Shown here in pieces: positions 52,124 to 61,896 of a stretch of DNA of 64,000 nt. Where the stretch lies: contig CAWBEX010000005.1 of NCBI GenBank assembly GCA_963787895.1, positions 54,667 through 118,666 of the forward strand, in the 5' to 3' direction. The position numbers and the translations under genes are program-made. The notes under the pieces are model-generated. The model worked only from the letters and a program-made list of their open reading frames with translations. It had not been told where the DNA came from and searched no databases. Within the stretch, counting starts at the first letter, position 1; the number at the start of each line of letters is the position of its first letter. The stretch is from Anderseniella sp963787895 (GTDB lineage: Bacteria > Pseudomonadota > Alphaproteobacteria > Rhizobiales > Aestuariivirgaceae).

Positions 52124-52480
52124 TTACTGGTCGTCGAAGATCACAACCGGCCGCACTTCGATGCGACCATACGCGGCCGTCGGGATCATCGCCGCGTATT
52201 TGATGGCCTCATCAAGGTCGGTGCATTCCAGCAGGTAGTAGCCGCCAAGCTGTTCTTTGGTTTCGGCAAATGGGCCGTCCATGGTTTCAATCTTGCCCCC
52301 TCGAACCGAGACTGTGGTCGCTGTCGAAACGGATTGCAGCGCATCGCCGGCAACGAACTTGCCGTCGGCTTTCGCGGTCTGGGTAAAATCCATGTAGCTC
52401 TTAATAAAAGGGCCGAACTCTGGCGTTCCTGGTTGTGGACCTGAGCCATCCGTCGAGTAGATAAGACACATATATTGCAT
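52124..52480 (-). CDS. YCII/DGPF-domain protein
   Basis: The 118-residue protein has the diagnostic TMDGPFAETKEQLGGYYLLE block at about 71-90 and the MQYMCLIYST start. The ATG at 52480 follows AAGGAGAAATCGA, a strong ribosome-binding site. DGPF proteins are the usual genomic partners of ECF42 sigma factors and are thought to be enzymes or sensors. It heads the DGPF-MAPEG-sigma minus-strand unit. Confidence 0.85.
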   Translation of the reverse strand: MQYMCLIYSTDGSGPQPGTPEFGPFIKSYMDFTQTAKADGKFVAGDALQSVSTATTVSVRGGKIETMDGPFAETKEQLGGYYLLECTDLDEAIKYAAMIPTAAYGRIEVRPVVIFDDQ

Positions 52481-53104
52481 TCGATTTCTCCTTGTCTTGA
52501 ACGAGAAGTTTTTTGCTTCTGTACTTACCAGACGAATGGCACATCTAGAAACCGACATCGCCATGTTAAAAAATCTTAAATGGGGAAAATTCTGACGTGA
52601 CCTGTTTCGGCCAAGATTAACTATTGCTCTGGTCGCAACCTTCCAAAACTGCCTTTGGGAATGTAAGGGCCAAAGGCTGCTTTGTCCGCTCTGCGGTCAT
52701 TGATGTCACTAAAATGATGCGGCTTGCACGAATGTCCGGTCTGGGTAAGCGATAAGAACGTCTTTCCAGTAAAGCAAAAGTCGGCTTTGGGCCGTGAGTG
52801 ACGGTCGATCCGAAAGGTCGAAGGTCGCATTTGGGCTCCAAGCGGTCGAATACCGCTCTACAGCATCTGTTGTTCTGCTGTCCGAGGTGTGCAGACACTG
52901 ACGGCCCAAAGCTGCCGTTGGATTTGCCTTTGAAGATTATCCGCTTGACCAACAGCAGCAGACTGATTGGGCGAAGTTGGAAGCAGGCAGCCATGTGGCG
53001 TTTGTTGCCGTCACCATTGTCGATCAGAGTTCGCTACGGAGCATACGCTGAAGCACGGCTATCTTCGAGGCCTGGTCGCTCGACTCAAGTGTTTTGCGAC
53101 ACGC
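52481..53104. repeat. Gene-free stretch with dispersed-repeat copies
   Basis: This 624-base stretch is filled with motifs of the island repeat family, including TGTCCGCTCTGCGG (52683-52696), CGGCCCAAAGCTGCCGTT near 52901 and a GGTCGAAGGTCGCATTTGGG block near 52816. Several short open frames cross these motifs in different directions. No product is recognisable, so I list no gene. Confidence 0.5.
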
Positions 53105-54034
53105 TCAAATCGAAGGCACGATGAAATCCGGGACGATACCGGCGCGCAAAACAGCTTGCTCGATGTCAAAACCCCTCATGACACCCCAGTCCGTTACCAG
53201 CACGGTGTCGCAGCCAGCGGCAGCCCCGCCGAGGATGTCGGTGTGCAGAGTGTCGCCAACCATTGCTACCCTCTCCCGGCGCACGCTGCTACAGAGACGC
53301 CGCAAAGCTTCTTCAAATGCATTGTTGAATGGCTTGCCAAAGAAACGCACATCCAGTGTGCACATCTCGTCCAGCAGCTCGTGCGCTATGCTTCCCGGTT
53401 CGAGTGACAGACCGCCTTCGCGCGGCGCGACGAGATCGGGATTACCGATCAGCACTGGACGCGGCCGCTCCAGCAGAGCCTGCCGCAGCGCACTCGCGTG
53501 GGTATTGGTCCAGCCGGAGGTACTCAGCAAAATGAAGCCATCCGCATCCCTCAGTCCGGTGTCGCCGTCCTCAAACAGGCTGAAGTGCTTTGCAATCTTT
53601 TTGATATCCGCACTACTCGGTGCAGCTACTGCCCACCGTAGACCAGCTAGAGAAGGATGAGCCAGCGACATGGCCAGAACTTCCCGGCTGCTGACAATCT
53701 CTTCGCTGATGAAGTCGAAACCCAGCCGACTGTACTTGCCGGGAAGCGAGGCGATGCTGCCACTGGCTGCATTGGTCAAAACCATGACTTGCTTGCCCGC
53801 ACGCCGCAATTCGCCGATGCAAGCGGCAGCTCCGGAAATTGGCACGTCGCCGACATTGAGCACGCCAAACGAGTCAAACAAGAAGGCATCATACCGGTCT
53901 ATCAGTTCAGAAAGCGAGCCGCAGTGCTTCGAAGTAGCTGCAAACCGGGCAGATGGCAGGCGTGAGCGGATTTCTTCATATCGTTCGAAAGCCCACTGCG
54001 GGCCAAACTCAACGGCCAACATCGGTTGGGTCAT
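53105..54034 (-). CDS. HAD-IIA family hydrolase (TIGR01459-like)
   Basis: The 309-residue haloacid dehalogenase-type phosphatase has motif I as DAFLFDSFGVLNVG near 48-61, motif II VMVLTNAASG near 84-93, and motif III/IV VAMVGDTLHTDILGGAAAGC near 264-283. I start at ATG 54034, which overlaps the second phnE stop by four bases (ATGA), so the protein is coupled to the phosphonate-type ABC genes. Relatives are sugar- and glycerol-phosphate phosphatases; a substrate delivered by this transporter is plausible, but unproven. The open frame upstream of 54034 is a shadow of phnE. Confidence 0.85.
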   Translation of the reverse strand: MTQPMLAVEFGPQWAFERYEEIRSRLPSARFAATSKHCGSLSELIDRYDAFLFDSFGVLNVGDVPISGAAACIGELRRAGKQVMVLTNAASGSIASLPGKYSRLGFDFISEEIVSSREVLAMSLAHPSLAGLRWAVAAPSSADIKKIAKHFSLFEDGDTGLRDADGFILLSTSGWTNTHASALRQALLERPRPVLIGNPDLVAPREGGLSLEPGSIAHELLDEMCTLDVRFFGKPFNNAFEEALRRLCSSVRRERVAMVGDTLHTDILGGAAAGCDTVLVTDWGVMRGFDIEQAVLRAGIVPDFIVPSI

Positions 54035-54858
54035 ATGATTGCCTGACGCACCTTTGCCGACACCCATTCCGAAACGAAGACGGTTGCCAGGATAACGAGG
54101 AAGATCAGCGTCACCTGCGGCCATGCGAGGACGTTCAGTGATGCCTGCAACTGCAAGCCGATGCCGCCGGCTCCGACCAGACCAAGAATGGTAGACTCGC
54201 GGATGTTGATGTCCCAGCGGAATACGGAGATGCCGCAGAATGCGGGCAGCACTTGGGGCACAATCGCATAATCGATGACTTGAGCACGGCTTGCGCCAGT
54301 GGCTGAAATCGCCTCGACCTGGGTCTCGTCTATCTCCTCGATCGCCTCGTACAGAAGCTTGGCCACAAATCCGATGGACCGGAAGCCAATGGCAAGTATA
54401 CCAGCCAGCACGCCGGGGCCGATTACCGCGACAAGCAGCAGTGCCCAGATCAGCGAGTTGATCGAGCGCGACGCCACTATGATGAACAGCGCGACCGGGC
54501 GCACCAGGGTGCGGCTGGGCGTTGTATTTCGAGCTGCCAGGAAGGCCACTGGCACGGCGAACAAAATGCCAAGCAAAGTACCTAGCGTGGCAATATTCAT
54601 GGTGTCCCATAGCGGCCAAAGCAGCTTGTCAATGTACGACCAGCGCGGGGGCACCATGCGGCTGGCGAGGTCCGCGGCCTGACGGGGCGCGTCCTGCACG
54701 AAGGCCCAGATGGTATCCTTCGTCATAACTTGCCAACAGTACACGGTCAGAGCGGTCAGCAACAACCAGCCAAGCCAAATCGTCCGTTGGCGCGCGGATG
54801 TGCGCTTCTGCCAGGTCTTGCCGTTTCCATCAACATTGACTGGCATCACTGTACCCAC
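54031..54858 (-). CDS. phnE: Phosphonate-type ABC transporter permease (PhnE-like), second copy
   Basis: The 275-residue permease has about six membrane segments and the inner-membrane signature RSINSLIWALLLVAVIGPGV near 132-151 plus the EAA loop VEAISATGASRAQVIDYAIV near 201-220 that binds the ATPase. The pair of PhnE-like permeases and the phnC and phnD remnants define a PhnCDE-type importer for phosphonates, phosphite or a phosphate ester. It overlaps the first phnE by 13 bases and the HAD gene by four. Confidence 0.87.
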   Translation of the reverse strand: MGTVMPVNVDGNGKTWQKRTSARQRTIWLGWLLLTALTVYCWQVMTKDTIWAFVQDAPRQAADLASRMVPPRWSYIDKLLWPLWDTMNIATLGTLLGILFAVPVAFLAARNTTPSRTLVRPVALFIIVASRSINSLIWALLLVAVIGPGVLAGILAIGFRSIGFVAKLLYEAIEEIDETQVEAISATGASRAQVIDYAIVPQVLPAFCGISVFRWDINIRESTILGLVGAGGIGLQLQASLNVLAWPQVTLIFLVILATVFVSEWVSAKVRQAII

Positions 54859-55658
54859 TTGCGCACGTAGCCGCTGGAATACTCCGTAACCATGACTATC
54901 AGGATGATCAGGATCAGGATTGCGCCAGCTGAATCGTACTCATAGCGGTCAATGGCGGTGTTCAAAGTGGCCCCAATCCCGCCTGCGCCGACGATGCCGA
55001 TCACGGCGGACTCGCGGAAGTTGATGTCGAGGCGGTACAGCGACAACCCGATCAGCCGCGGCATCACTTGTGGCTGCACAGCATAATTGACGAGTTGCAT
55101 CCAACTGGCACCGGTGGCGCGGATGGCCTCGGTCTGGCTTTCGTCGATGTCCTCAATGTCTTCCGCCAGCAGCTTGGCCAGGAAGCCGATGGTGGCAAAG
55201 CTCAGTGTCAGGAACCCGGCAAACGGACCGAAGCCGAACATTGCGACAAACAGGATTGCAACGATGATCTCCTGCAGACTGCGCGACACTGCAATGATGG
55301 CCCGGCACACTAAATAGATCGCAGTTGGGGATATGTTGCGGGCAGCGCCGATGCCGATCGGGACCGAGATCGCAACTCCGGCAACGGTAGCCGTCAGGGT
55401 CATGGTGAGGCTTTCGATGAAGCCTTGCTGAATATCGCTCCACCGGCTGGTGAAGTCTGGTACCAGGAAGCCCTGAATAAAGCGCCAGCCCCGATCAAGC
55501 CCCTCGTAGATTCGAGTCAGGTTGATATCGACGCTGGAAACCGCCAGCATCAGATAAATCAATGCCCCGGCATAGATCGACCAGCGCAGGCGATTGTTCT
55601 TGATTAAGACTGGCGGTCGCGTCCACTGCTTTGGCCCGGAGGAAACGCCGCTCATCAA
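54846..55658 (-). CDS. phnE: Phosphonate-type ABC transporter permease (PhnE-like), first copy
   Basis: The 270-residue permease has an N-terminal helix near 30-48, four later helices, SRSLQEIIVAILFVAMFGFG near 134-153 and the EAA-type TEAIRATGASWMQLVNYAVQ near 185-204. With the second permease downstream it forms a heterodimer in PhnE1-PhnE2 importers. It lies 27 bases after phnC. Unlike phnC and phnD, both permease frames are intact. Confidence 0.87.
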   Translation of the reverse strand: MMSGVSSGPKQWTRPPVLIKNNRLRWSIYAGALIYLMLAVSSVDINLTRIYEGLDRGWRFIQGFLVPDFTSRWSDIQQGFIESLTMTLTATVAGVAISVPIGIGAARNISPTAIYLVCRAIIAVSRSLQEIIVAILFVAMFGFGPFAGFLTLSFATIGFLAKLLAEDIEDIDESQTEAIRATGASWMQLVNYAVQPQVMPRLIGLSLYRLDINFRESAVIGIVGAGGIGATLNTAIDRYEYDSAGAILILIILIVMVTEYSSGYVRKWVQ

Positions 55659-55685
55659 ACGAGACCTGCAATAGGTTCTTCATCG

Positions 55686-56478
55686 TCATGTTCGCCGCTC
55701 GTCTTCCTCGTCCGGTTTCGCAGTGCGCATCGTGGTCCAGTCTTCTTCACCGTAGATGCGGGTCAGGGCACCGTCGTCGAGCTTTTCAGGCGGTCCGTCA
55801 AAAACCACCTCTCCAGCCTGCAGACCGATGATCCGCTGGGTGAAGGCCTGAGCCAGCACTACGTCGTGTATGTTGATGATCGCCGGCAGGTTGCGTTCGG
55901 CACAGATGTCCTGGATTAGACGCATGATCTGGCGGGATGTCTTGGGATCGAGACTCGCCGTTGGCTCATCGATCAGCAGCAGTTCCGGATCCTGTTCCAG
56001 CGCACGAGCGATGCCGACGCGCTGGCGCTGGCCGCCAGACAGGGCATCGGCGCGTTTGTCGGCGTGGTCGGTCAGCCCCACCCGTTCGAGCAGCAGCGAA
56101 CGCCTTGTCGATATCGGCCTGCGGGAACCGGCGGGTGAAACTGCGCCAGAACGGAACGTAGCCCAGCCGTCCCGAAAGCACGTTTTCCATTACGGACAGC
56201 CGCTCAACCAGCGCGTATTCCTGGAAGATCATGCCGATGCGCCGACGTGCCGTGCGCAGCCGTGAACCGGACAGTCGGGTGAGTTCCTCATTGCCCAGAT
56301 AGATGCTGCCGCTGGTGGGGTCGACCAGGCGATTGACGCATCTTATCAGCGTCGACTTGCCGGCGCCCGACGGACCGATGAGCCCTACCAACTGGCCGGG
56401 ATCTACGTCGAAACTGACACCCTTCAGCGCCTGGTCGCCGGTGCGATAGGTCTTGGTCAGTTTGCGTACGGATAGCAC
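55686..56478 (-). pseudogene. phnC: Phosphonate-type ABC ATPase gene (phnC) with a frameshift
   Basis: From GTG 56478 the frame encodes Walker A IGPSGAGKSTLIRCVNRLVD, the Q-loop IGMIFQEYALVERL and the segment up to DIDKAFAAA. There a one-base shift at about 56088-56099 displaces the rest. The expected LERVGLTDHADKRADALSGG follows in another frame (ABC signature ALSGGQRQRVGIARALEQDP, Walker B LLLIDEPTASLD, IINIHDV) and runs to the stop at 55686. All parts of a normal phnC are present, so only one indel separates it from a working gene: real mutation or sequencing error. The GTG has GGGGA upstream. Confidence 0.8.
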
Positions 56479-56557
56479 GATTGTTCCCCAATCCCCTGTA
56501 GATGAAGCAGGAGGCAGCCGAAGGGGCTGCCTCCGCACAGGTTACTGCAAGTGAAAT

Positions 56558-57511
56558 TTATTTGCAGTCGTAGGATACGCCGTTGGCCTCGTCGATCTTG
56601 CGGATGACGGCCCAGATGCTCCTTGAAGGTGATCGGAATGAACTGCGCCTCGCCGGACTTGGAGAACTCCTCCAGCAGGGCCGAGCCTTCCCATGGATAC
56701 GAAAAGAATGCTTCCTTTATCTTCTCCTGCAGATCAGGCTTCAAGTTGTAGACGAGGCCATAGCCGGTCGTCGGGAATGTTTGCGACTTGTAGAGCGACT
56801 TCGAGTTGTTCGGCCTTGACCACATCGCGCTGCGAGCATGCGCTTGAGGACCGAGTTGGCAACGGCAGCGGCCGGATAGTCCTTGTTGGCCACACCTAGG
56901 ATCGAATTGTCATGCTTACCAGAGAACACCGGCTCGAAGTCGGTGCCGGCCACCATGTCCATAGTCGGCCTTAAGGATGGCCGATGGTGCCTTGAAACCC
57001 GAGTTTGAAGTTTCTGATGTGAAGGCCAGCTTCTTGCCCTTGATGTCCTCGACTTTCTCGATGCCCGAATCCGGATAGGTGATGATCTCCATTTCGTAGC
57101 CGAAGGAACCGTCGCCCTGACGCCATCATCGTGAAAGGGCTGAACCCGGCGCAGGCCACCGCGAGCGGATTGGACCCGGTGTTGAAACCGGCAATGTGAA
57201 GGCGGCCGGCACGCATCGCCTCGATCTGGGCGGCGTTCGACTGTACGGGGAAGAATTGCACCTTCTTGCCGGTCTTTTCTTCCATGTGCTTGAGGAAGCC
57301 TTCCCATACCTCGGCGTAGACAGCCGGATCTTCGACCGGGGTGTAGGCAAAGATCAGGGTTGACGGGATCGACCTGCTGCGTGGCATCGGTCGGCGTGTC
57401 GGCGATCAGGTCGCCATCTGCATCCTGGTAGCGCGAGTCAAGCTTGAACTCGGCACTGGCCGGCATCGTGAATGCGAGCAGGACGGCTGCGAGCAATAAC
57501 AAACGTTTCAT
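56558..57511 (-). pseudogene. phnD: Phosphonate-binding periplasmic protein gene (phnD), multiply frameshifted
   Basis: From ATG 57511 a signal peptide (LLLLAAVLLAFTMPASA) is read. Then family-like pieces appear in successive frames: STLIFAYTPVEDPAVYAEVW, AGRLHIAGFNTGSNPLAVAC, MEIITYPDSGIEKVEDIKGK, AGTDFEPVFSGKHDNSILGV, SQTFPTTGYGLVYNLKPDLQ and AVIRKIDEANGVSYDCK ending at 56558. At least five frame changes (about 57360, 57120, 56975, 56820 and 56610) are needed. The order and spacing of pieces are those of an intact PhnD, so decay seems recent, or the base calls are poor locally. Confidence 0.78.
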
Positions 57512-58059
57512 GAAAGGCTCCCTGTGTCAGTTTTCGTCCGCCCCCCACTGCTTGTGCAAGGCGGCGCGGTCTGTGCCGCTTAGTGCTGAAAGATTGCTGT
57601 CATATGACAATGGAATCAAGTGATTTTGGCCCTCGGCTTCGGAATTGAATGATTTTGCTGATAAGCAATCATGGCGAATGCAGCAGACTGATATCCGACA
57701 CTGCAGGGACTTTGGTACCCTGTTGCCCGTTGACAGCTTGCAAGACGGCCTTATCTGAGGAGATGTGAATGACCGAGCCAGGGTCGAAACCTGCCGGTTT
57801 CGATTGGCGCCAAGAATGTCCACAGCACCCCCGAAAGCGGTCATTGTTTCGCAACTGCAGCGAAGGTCGGCTCTCCGCCCTGAGTAGCCATTGTCGCTTT
57901 CGGCCTTCAGCCGACCTTCTCGATGTCGTGTCATGCTGCGCTGCAACTTCCTGTAAGGTGACATTCGCTTTCCGCGCAGTGTTCTTTAAACGCCAATGGC
58001 CGCTCTGCGGGAAAAAAGCTGCCGTTGCTTGGCGTCGTCGTCTCCGCCATGATCGACAG
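57512..58059. repeat. Gene-free stretch with dispersed-repeat copies
   Basis: Between the phnD start and the nucleotidyltransferase there are 548 bases. The second half carries repeat-family motifs: a GCAGCGAAGGTCGGCTCTCC block near 57854, TAGCCATTGTCGCTTTCGGC near 57884, and GGCCGCTCTGCGGGAAAAAA near 57998. Open frames upstream of 58060 cross these and are not protein-like. Confidence 0.5.
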
Positions 58060-58629
58060 ATGTCGGCCGCAGATACATATCACATCACCAACCTGTTGAA
58101 GCGTGACCACATTCGGTGGCACGCATTGGGACTAGTTGAAGCTCTCGACCTGCCACAAGGGTGCATAGGTGCTGGATTCGTCCGCAACCTTGTCTGGGAT
58201 AATTTTCACGGAGATGCCCGTGACTGCCGCAAGGAAGACCTTGACGTCCTGTTTTATGACAAGTCTATCATCGATGCAGCATATGACGCAGAGATCGAAG
58301 CTATCCTCCGCGAAAACGCACCAGACCTTAGTTGGTCGGTCAGAAACCAGGCCAGAATGCACTTGCGCAATAATGATGTGGCATACACTTCGGTCGAAGA
58401 CGCTATGCGCTTTTGGCCTGAAACCGCCACGGCTGTGGCTGCAATGCGTTCTGGCAACGATTGTATCATCATCGCGCCGTTTGGGCTCTCCGACTTGGAC
58501 CGGCTGATCCTGCGGCCCACGTCCGCGGTGCCACACAAGATTACGTCATTTCACGCACGCATTGAGGCCAAGAACTGGCGAACAAAGTGGCCAAGAGTAA
58601 AAGTACTCAGCAAGACTGACGAAGTTTGA
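58060..58629 (+). CDS. Nucleotidyltransferase-family protein (DUF925)
   Basis: The 189-residue protein matches the DUF925 nucleotidyltransferase family: AGFVRNLVWDNFHG near 38-51, EDLDVLFYDKS near 59-69 (the two acidic residues of the catalytic strand), and the ending FHARIEAKNWRTKWPRVKV. The start is ATG 58060; the upstream open frame lies in repeat sequence. The nucleotide and acceptor are unknown. It is alone on the plus strand among island genes. Confidence 0.8.
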   Translation: MSAADTYHITNLLKRDHIRWHALGLVEALDLPQGCIGAGFVRNLVWDNFHGDARDCRKEDLDVLFYDKSIIDAAYDAEIEAILRENAPDLSWSVRNQARMHLRNNDVAYTSVEDAMRFWPETATAVAAMRSGNDCIIIAPFGLSDLDRLILRPTSAVPHKITSFHARIEAKNWRTKWPRVKVLSKTDEV

Positions 58630-58762
58630 AGACGGTCTGCTAGGGGCTCGCAGCAGCCTTAGGCGCAACTCGTGCCAGCTTGCAGCTTGCCGTAGCGGAC
58701 ATGTGCTCAGCAGGGGCGCAAGGCGGGTAATATTGTTGCGATCCTGGGACACATCTTGCTTC

Positions 58763-59914
58763 TTAGCTTTGGATCGTTTCCCTCTGTTGGTGTAGTTGTC
58801 GAGCGGCAGCGGTATATCCCCCGTCTCCACCATCGACGAAGTGCATGTGATCAGAGTTCCTTACTGATGGCACCACGCACGTTAACAAGGCTTCGTTCTG
58901 CGTATACAGGCCGTAGTGAACTGTTCCGTCTTCTACGGCTTTGTCAAGCAACTCGCGTAGTGCCGCAATCACATCTGTTGCGCAATCGACGGTCATCATC
59001 AAGGCATCGTCGAACTTGCGGAAATCCGTATTGACTGCGATTTCGCGGCGATACTGTGATGGATCGAATTTTGCAATTCGAATACCAAGCTTGAAAATCA
59101 ACCAGGCAAACGCTGTAGCACATAGAACGTGTAAGCGCCTCAACCAGACCGTCTTTCCCATGTTCGCTATCCGGGACTGCAGTCCAATGGCGCGGGCCGG
59201 CCAGCGAACATCTGGACCATCCGGCGGTACAGGGTTTGGATCCGTTGTCTCTCTGAGTAACTCCACAACCTTAGAGACTATGTCTGAGAAGCGCGCAGCC
59301 GATATCCCTTCGACCGGTCTAACGATCAACGAGACGATCTTGCCGTTTCTTGCCCGAATTGGTCCCCACTGACATGACAACCCAGCTAGATTTGGTTCGT
59401 CACCCGGATCTGCTGGCTGAAGACAAAATGAACCAGCCTTGATCTGCGCTTCAGCCCACTCAAGCCCGCCACCCATGAACATCGCATAGCGAACGTGGTC
59501 TGACGCTTGCCAGAATGCTGATCGAACATCTAACCCTGCTGCGCGGATCTCTGCTACGCTGACCATCCCCACTCGCAATTCAAGGTCAAGGTCGCGTTTT
59601 ACCCACATGGCAACACGTGACAACGCTTTGGCGGCGCGTCTTGCTTGTGCGGCCGGAACCGCAAACCGGGCGCCGTCGCCCCCAAAGAGGAACAGCCGAA
59701 GTTCGTCCCCGATTTCATTTGCCAAAGCACTTATGGTGCCTGCCCCGGCAAGATTTACGGCCTTATAATTTCCCAACTCGATTGCTTTGGTCGAGTTCAC
59801 GACATCAGAAATCCCAATATGCCAATTGTCCGGCAGAGATCGGTACTGTGAAGGATCGCTCACCCGAGAAAAGTCTTTCATCACGGGTAAAGTTTCAATC
59901 CAAGCGTCTTTCAA
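58763..59914 (-). CDS. DUF3095-domain (adenylate cyclase-like) protein
   Basis: The 383-residue protein matches DUF3095: SLPDNWHIGISDVVNSTKAI near 19-38, ELRLFLFGGDGARFAVP near 62-78, FMGGGLEWAEAQIKAG near 136-151, and ending with FVDGGDGGYTAAARQLHQQ. The first block resembles a class III nucleotide cyclase, with the catalytic metal Asp in SDVV. Cyclase activity is not established for the family. I use TTG 59914 because AGGAGA precedes it at a good distance and the family N-terminus begins there; the longer frame from 59992 is not similar. Confidence 0.75.
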   Translation of the reverse strand: MKDAWIETLPVMKDFSRVSDPSQYRSLPDNWHIGISDVVNSTKAIELGNYKAVNLAGAGTISALANEIGDELRLFLFGGDGARFAVPAAQARRAAKALSRVAMWVKRDLDLELRVGMVSVAEIRAAGLDVRSAFWQASDHVRYAMFMGGGLEWAEAQIKAGSFCLQPADPGDEPNLAGLSCQWGPIRARNGKIVSLIVRPVEGISAARFSDIVSKVVELLRETTDPNPVPPDGPDVRWPARAIGLQSRIANMGKTVWLRRLHVLCATAFAWLIFKLGIRIAKFDPSQYRREIAVNTDFRKFDDALMMTVDCATDVIAALRELLDKAVEDGTVHYGLYTQNEALLTCVVPSVRNSDHMHFVDGGDGGYTAAARQLHQQRETIQS

Positions 59915-60342
59915 TGTAAGTCTCCTGCTTGACAGGCCGATCAAGCTTTCAAGAAGATTTACGCGGCGCAATTCGCCGACAGCAAGCTCCATCGCGACTT
60001 GCCCTGGATCGTGATCGACGCGAGTGTGTTGGCAGCTATACGATGCAGCTTGGTCAATGGGTCCGTCGAGCTGGATTTAGACCCAAACATCTCGACAAAT
60101 TGTTGTCAGCCCCGCCGCGTTCAGTCGTGGCTGATTGTTAAGCTATCTGAAAGTGAGATGAAACGCCAACGAAAGGTCCGCTAAGGGTTCCAAGCTGAAG
60201 TTTACCGCTTTGCAACATGGTTCACACGGTTTCTGGGGATAGTGGATGACCGCAACGCGGGAGGAAGCGGGGATTCGGTTTGGCCGATTGAAAGTCCGCT
60301 GTGACGAGCGTCGGACAGTAACGTCCCAACTTAAATCACGTT
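59915..60342. repeat. Gene-free stretch with a dispersed-repeat copy
   Basis: Of these 428 bases the first 180 hold no recognisable gene, and the part from about 60165 holds repeat-family motifs: GAAAGGTCCGCTAAGG, AAGTTTACCGCTTTGCAACA, GATGACCGCAACGCGGGAGG and AAAGTCCGCTGTGACGAGCG. No gene is supported. Confidence 0.5.
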
Positions 60343-61896
60343 CTAACCTGGGAGTTTGCGCCAAACCTTCGGATCGACGCTAGCCGCGGCGAATATCCCA
60401 CCCCAGAGGGCACCGGGAATACCTGGGCTCATTACGTCCTGGCCTGCGAGGATGAGGCCTGGTACCGGCGTCCTTGCCTGGAGCGCGTCGCTAAGCACGC
60501 GTTCGGGCGTGACATCGATGCCGTAGAACCCGCCATGATGATGTCCCGTGATCGCCTCGGTGGAAAGCGGCGTTGAGAGATTGCGGAACACCACGAGCTT
60601 GGCGAGGTCCGGGAAGTATTTTTCGAATTGTGCGAAGAGGACTTCCTCGACCGTTGACTTGAATTCCCGGTAGTCCTCGCCTCGCGCACCAGGCTCTAGA
60701 TTGGCCCATTTTTCCACCACAGTCCAGTCGGTCCATGCCACGATTTCCCCGGCGTATTTCCGCGAGGGGCCAGGATCGTGCGTGCTGTCCTTGAGCGAGG
60801 CGAACGAGACGAACATGCCCGGAGGCGGGTTTTCGGGCGCGTCGGTCCAGATGACATCCACTTTCCGAGTCGGGTAGATCCAGTGGTTCGAGCGGGTCGC
60901 GCCGGCATCTTCGATATCGCCCTCGAAGCCCATGAACAGGCTAAAATGGGCGACTGAGTGCGGCAGGGCGTTGATCTCGTCGATCCAGTCCTGGTGCCCG
61001 CAACCCTTTGGCAGAAGATGGTTCACGGTCTCGCGTGCCCCGATATCTGAGATCACCGTAATCGCGCGTATGTCCTCCCCCTGCGCCGTCCGCACGCCAA
61101 CAACCCGGTCGTCCTCGATCAGCAGCGTCTCGACCTTGGTGTCCGCCCGCGCTTCGCCCCCCGCCTTCGTGATCGTCGGCAGAATGTGGTCGGCAAAGGC
61201 TGCGCCCCCGCCCGCCGGATACCAGGCGCCGCTTTCCAGGTAGGACCCGGTGATCAAGGCATGCATGGCGAAGCTTGCCTTGCTCGGCCTGCCGCCGTGG
61301 TCGAACCACTGCGCGGCGAAGGCGGCGGCGAGGTCGGGGTTGTCGGTGATCTCGTCAATCACCTCCTGCGTCGTCCGCACGCACCAGCGTTTGATGGCGT
61401 GGCTATGCCACCACTTCATCGCCGAGCCAATGATCTCGGGCATCGCACGAGTCGAGGTGATCGTGAAAGACGCCTGCCTGCCTTCCCTGAGCGCCGCGAT
61501 CCAGGCCTCGATGGCCTTGGCTTCGTCCGGAAACCGATCTTTGAGATCACGCTCTTGCGCCTCATAGGGGCGCGACAGGGACAACGGCGTGGCGTCGCCG
61601 ATATGCAGGTTGTCATAGATGGAACCCATGGAGATGAACTTGATCGGCGTGTCCGACAGCCAGTCGAGCATGTGGCGCTCCCGATCATCCGGGGCGACGC
61701 AGTTGAGGTAGTGGATGCCCGCATCCCAGGAGAACCCCTCCATGGAGAAGCTGTGGGTCAGGCCGCCGAGCGTCTGGTACTGCTCCAACAGAAGTACCTT
61801 GTGCCCGAGCTTCGACAGCGCGGCGGCTGCGGCCATGCCGCCCATACCGGAGCCGACGATGATGGCGTCCCAGCCATTTTGGTCAGTGTCAGCCAA
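60343..61896 (-). CDS. FAD-dependent oxidoreductase of the CrtI/RetSat type
   Basis: The 517-residue protein starts with the FAD-binding GSGMGGMAAAAALSKLGHKV and LLLEQYQTLGGLTHSF, and the family block FSWDAGIHYLN near 54-64. The C-terminus has the second FAD contact LILAGQDVMSPGIPGALWGG near 483-502. This is the phytoene-desaturase/retinol-saturase superfamily, which desaturates, saturates or isomerises polyenes. No carotenoid-pathway genes lie near, so the substrate is open. It is isolated on the minus strand in the island. Confidence 0.82.
   Translation of the reverse strand: MADTDQNGWDAIIVGSGMGGMAAAAALSKLGHKVLLLEQYQTLGGLTHSFSMEGFSWDAGIHYLNCVAPDDRERHMLDWLSDTPIKFISMGSIYDNLHIGDATPLSLSRPYEAQERDLKDRFPDEAKAIEAWIAALREGRQASFTITSTRAMPEIIGSAMKWWHSHAIKRWCVRTTQEVIDEITDNPDLAAAFAAQWFDHGGRPSKASFAMHALITGSYLESGAWYPAGGGAAFADHILPTITKAGGEARADTKVETLLIEDDRVVGVRTAQGEDIRAITVISDIGARETVNHLLPKGCGHQDWIDEINALPHSVAHFSLFMGFEGDIEDAGATRSNHWIYPTRKVDVIWTDAPENPPPGMFVSFASLKDSTHDPGPSRKYAGEIVAWTDWTVVEKWANLEPGARGEDYREFKSTVEEVLFAQFEKYFPDLAKLVVFRNLSTPLSTEAITGHHHGGFYGIDVTPERVLSDALQARTPVPGLILAGQDVMSPGIPGALWGGIFAAASVDPKVWRKLPG

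Noticed and set aside
52617..52994. Minus-strand open frames of 69-125 codons between the DGPF gene and the HAD gene
   Set aside because: They lie in dispersed repeats and change frame between copies; no product.
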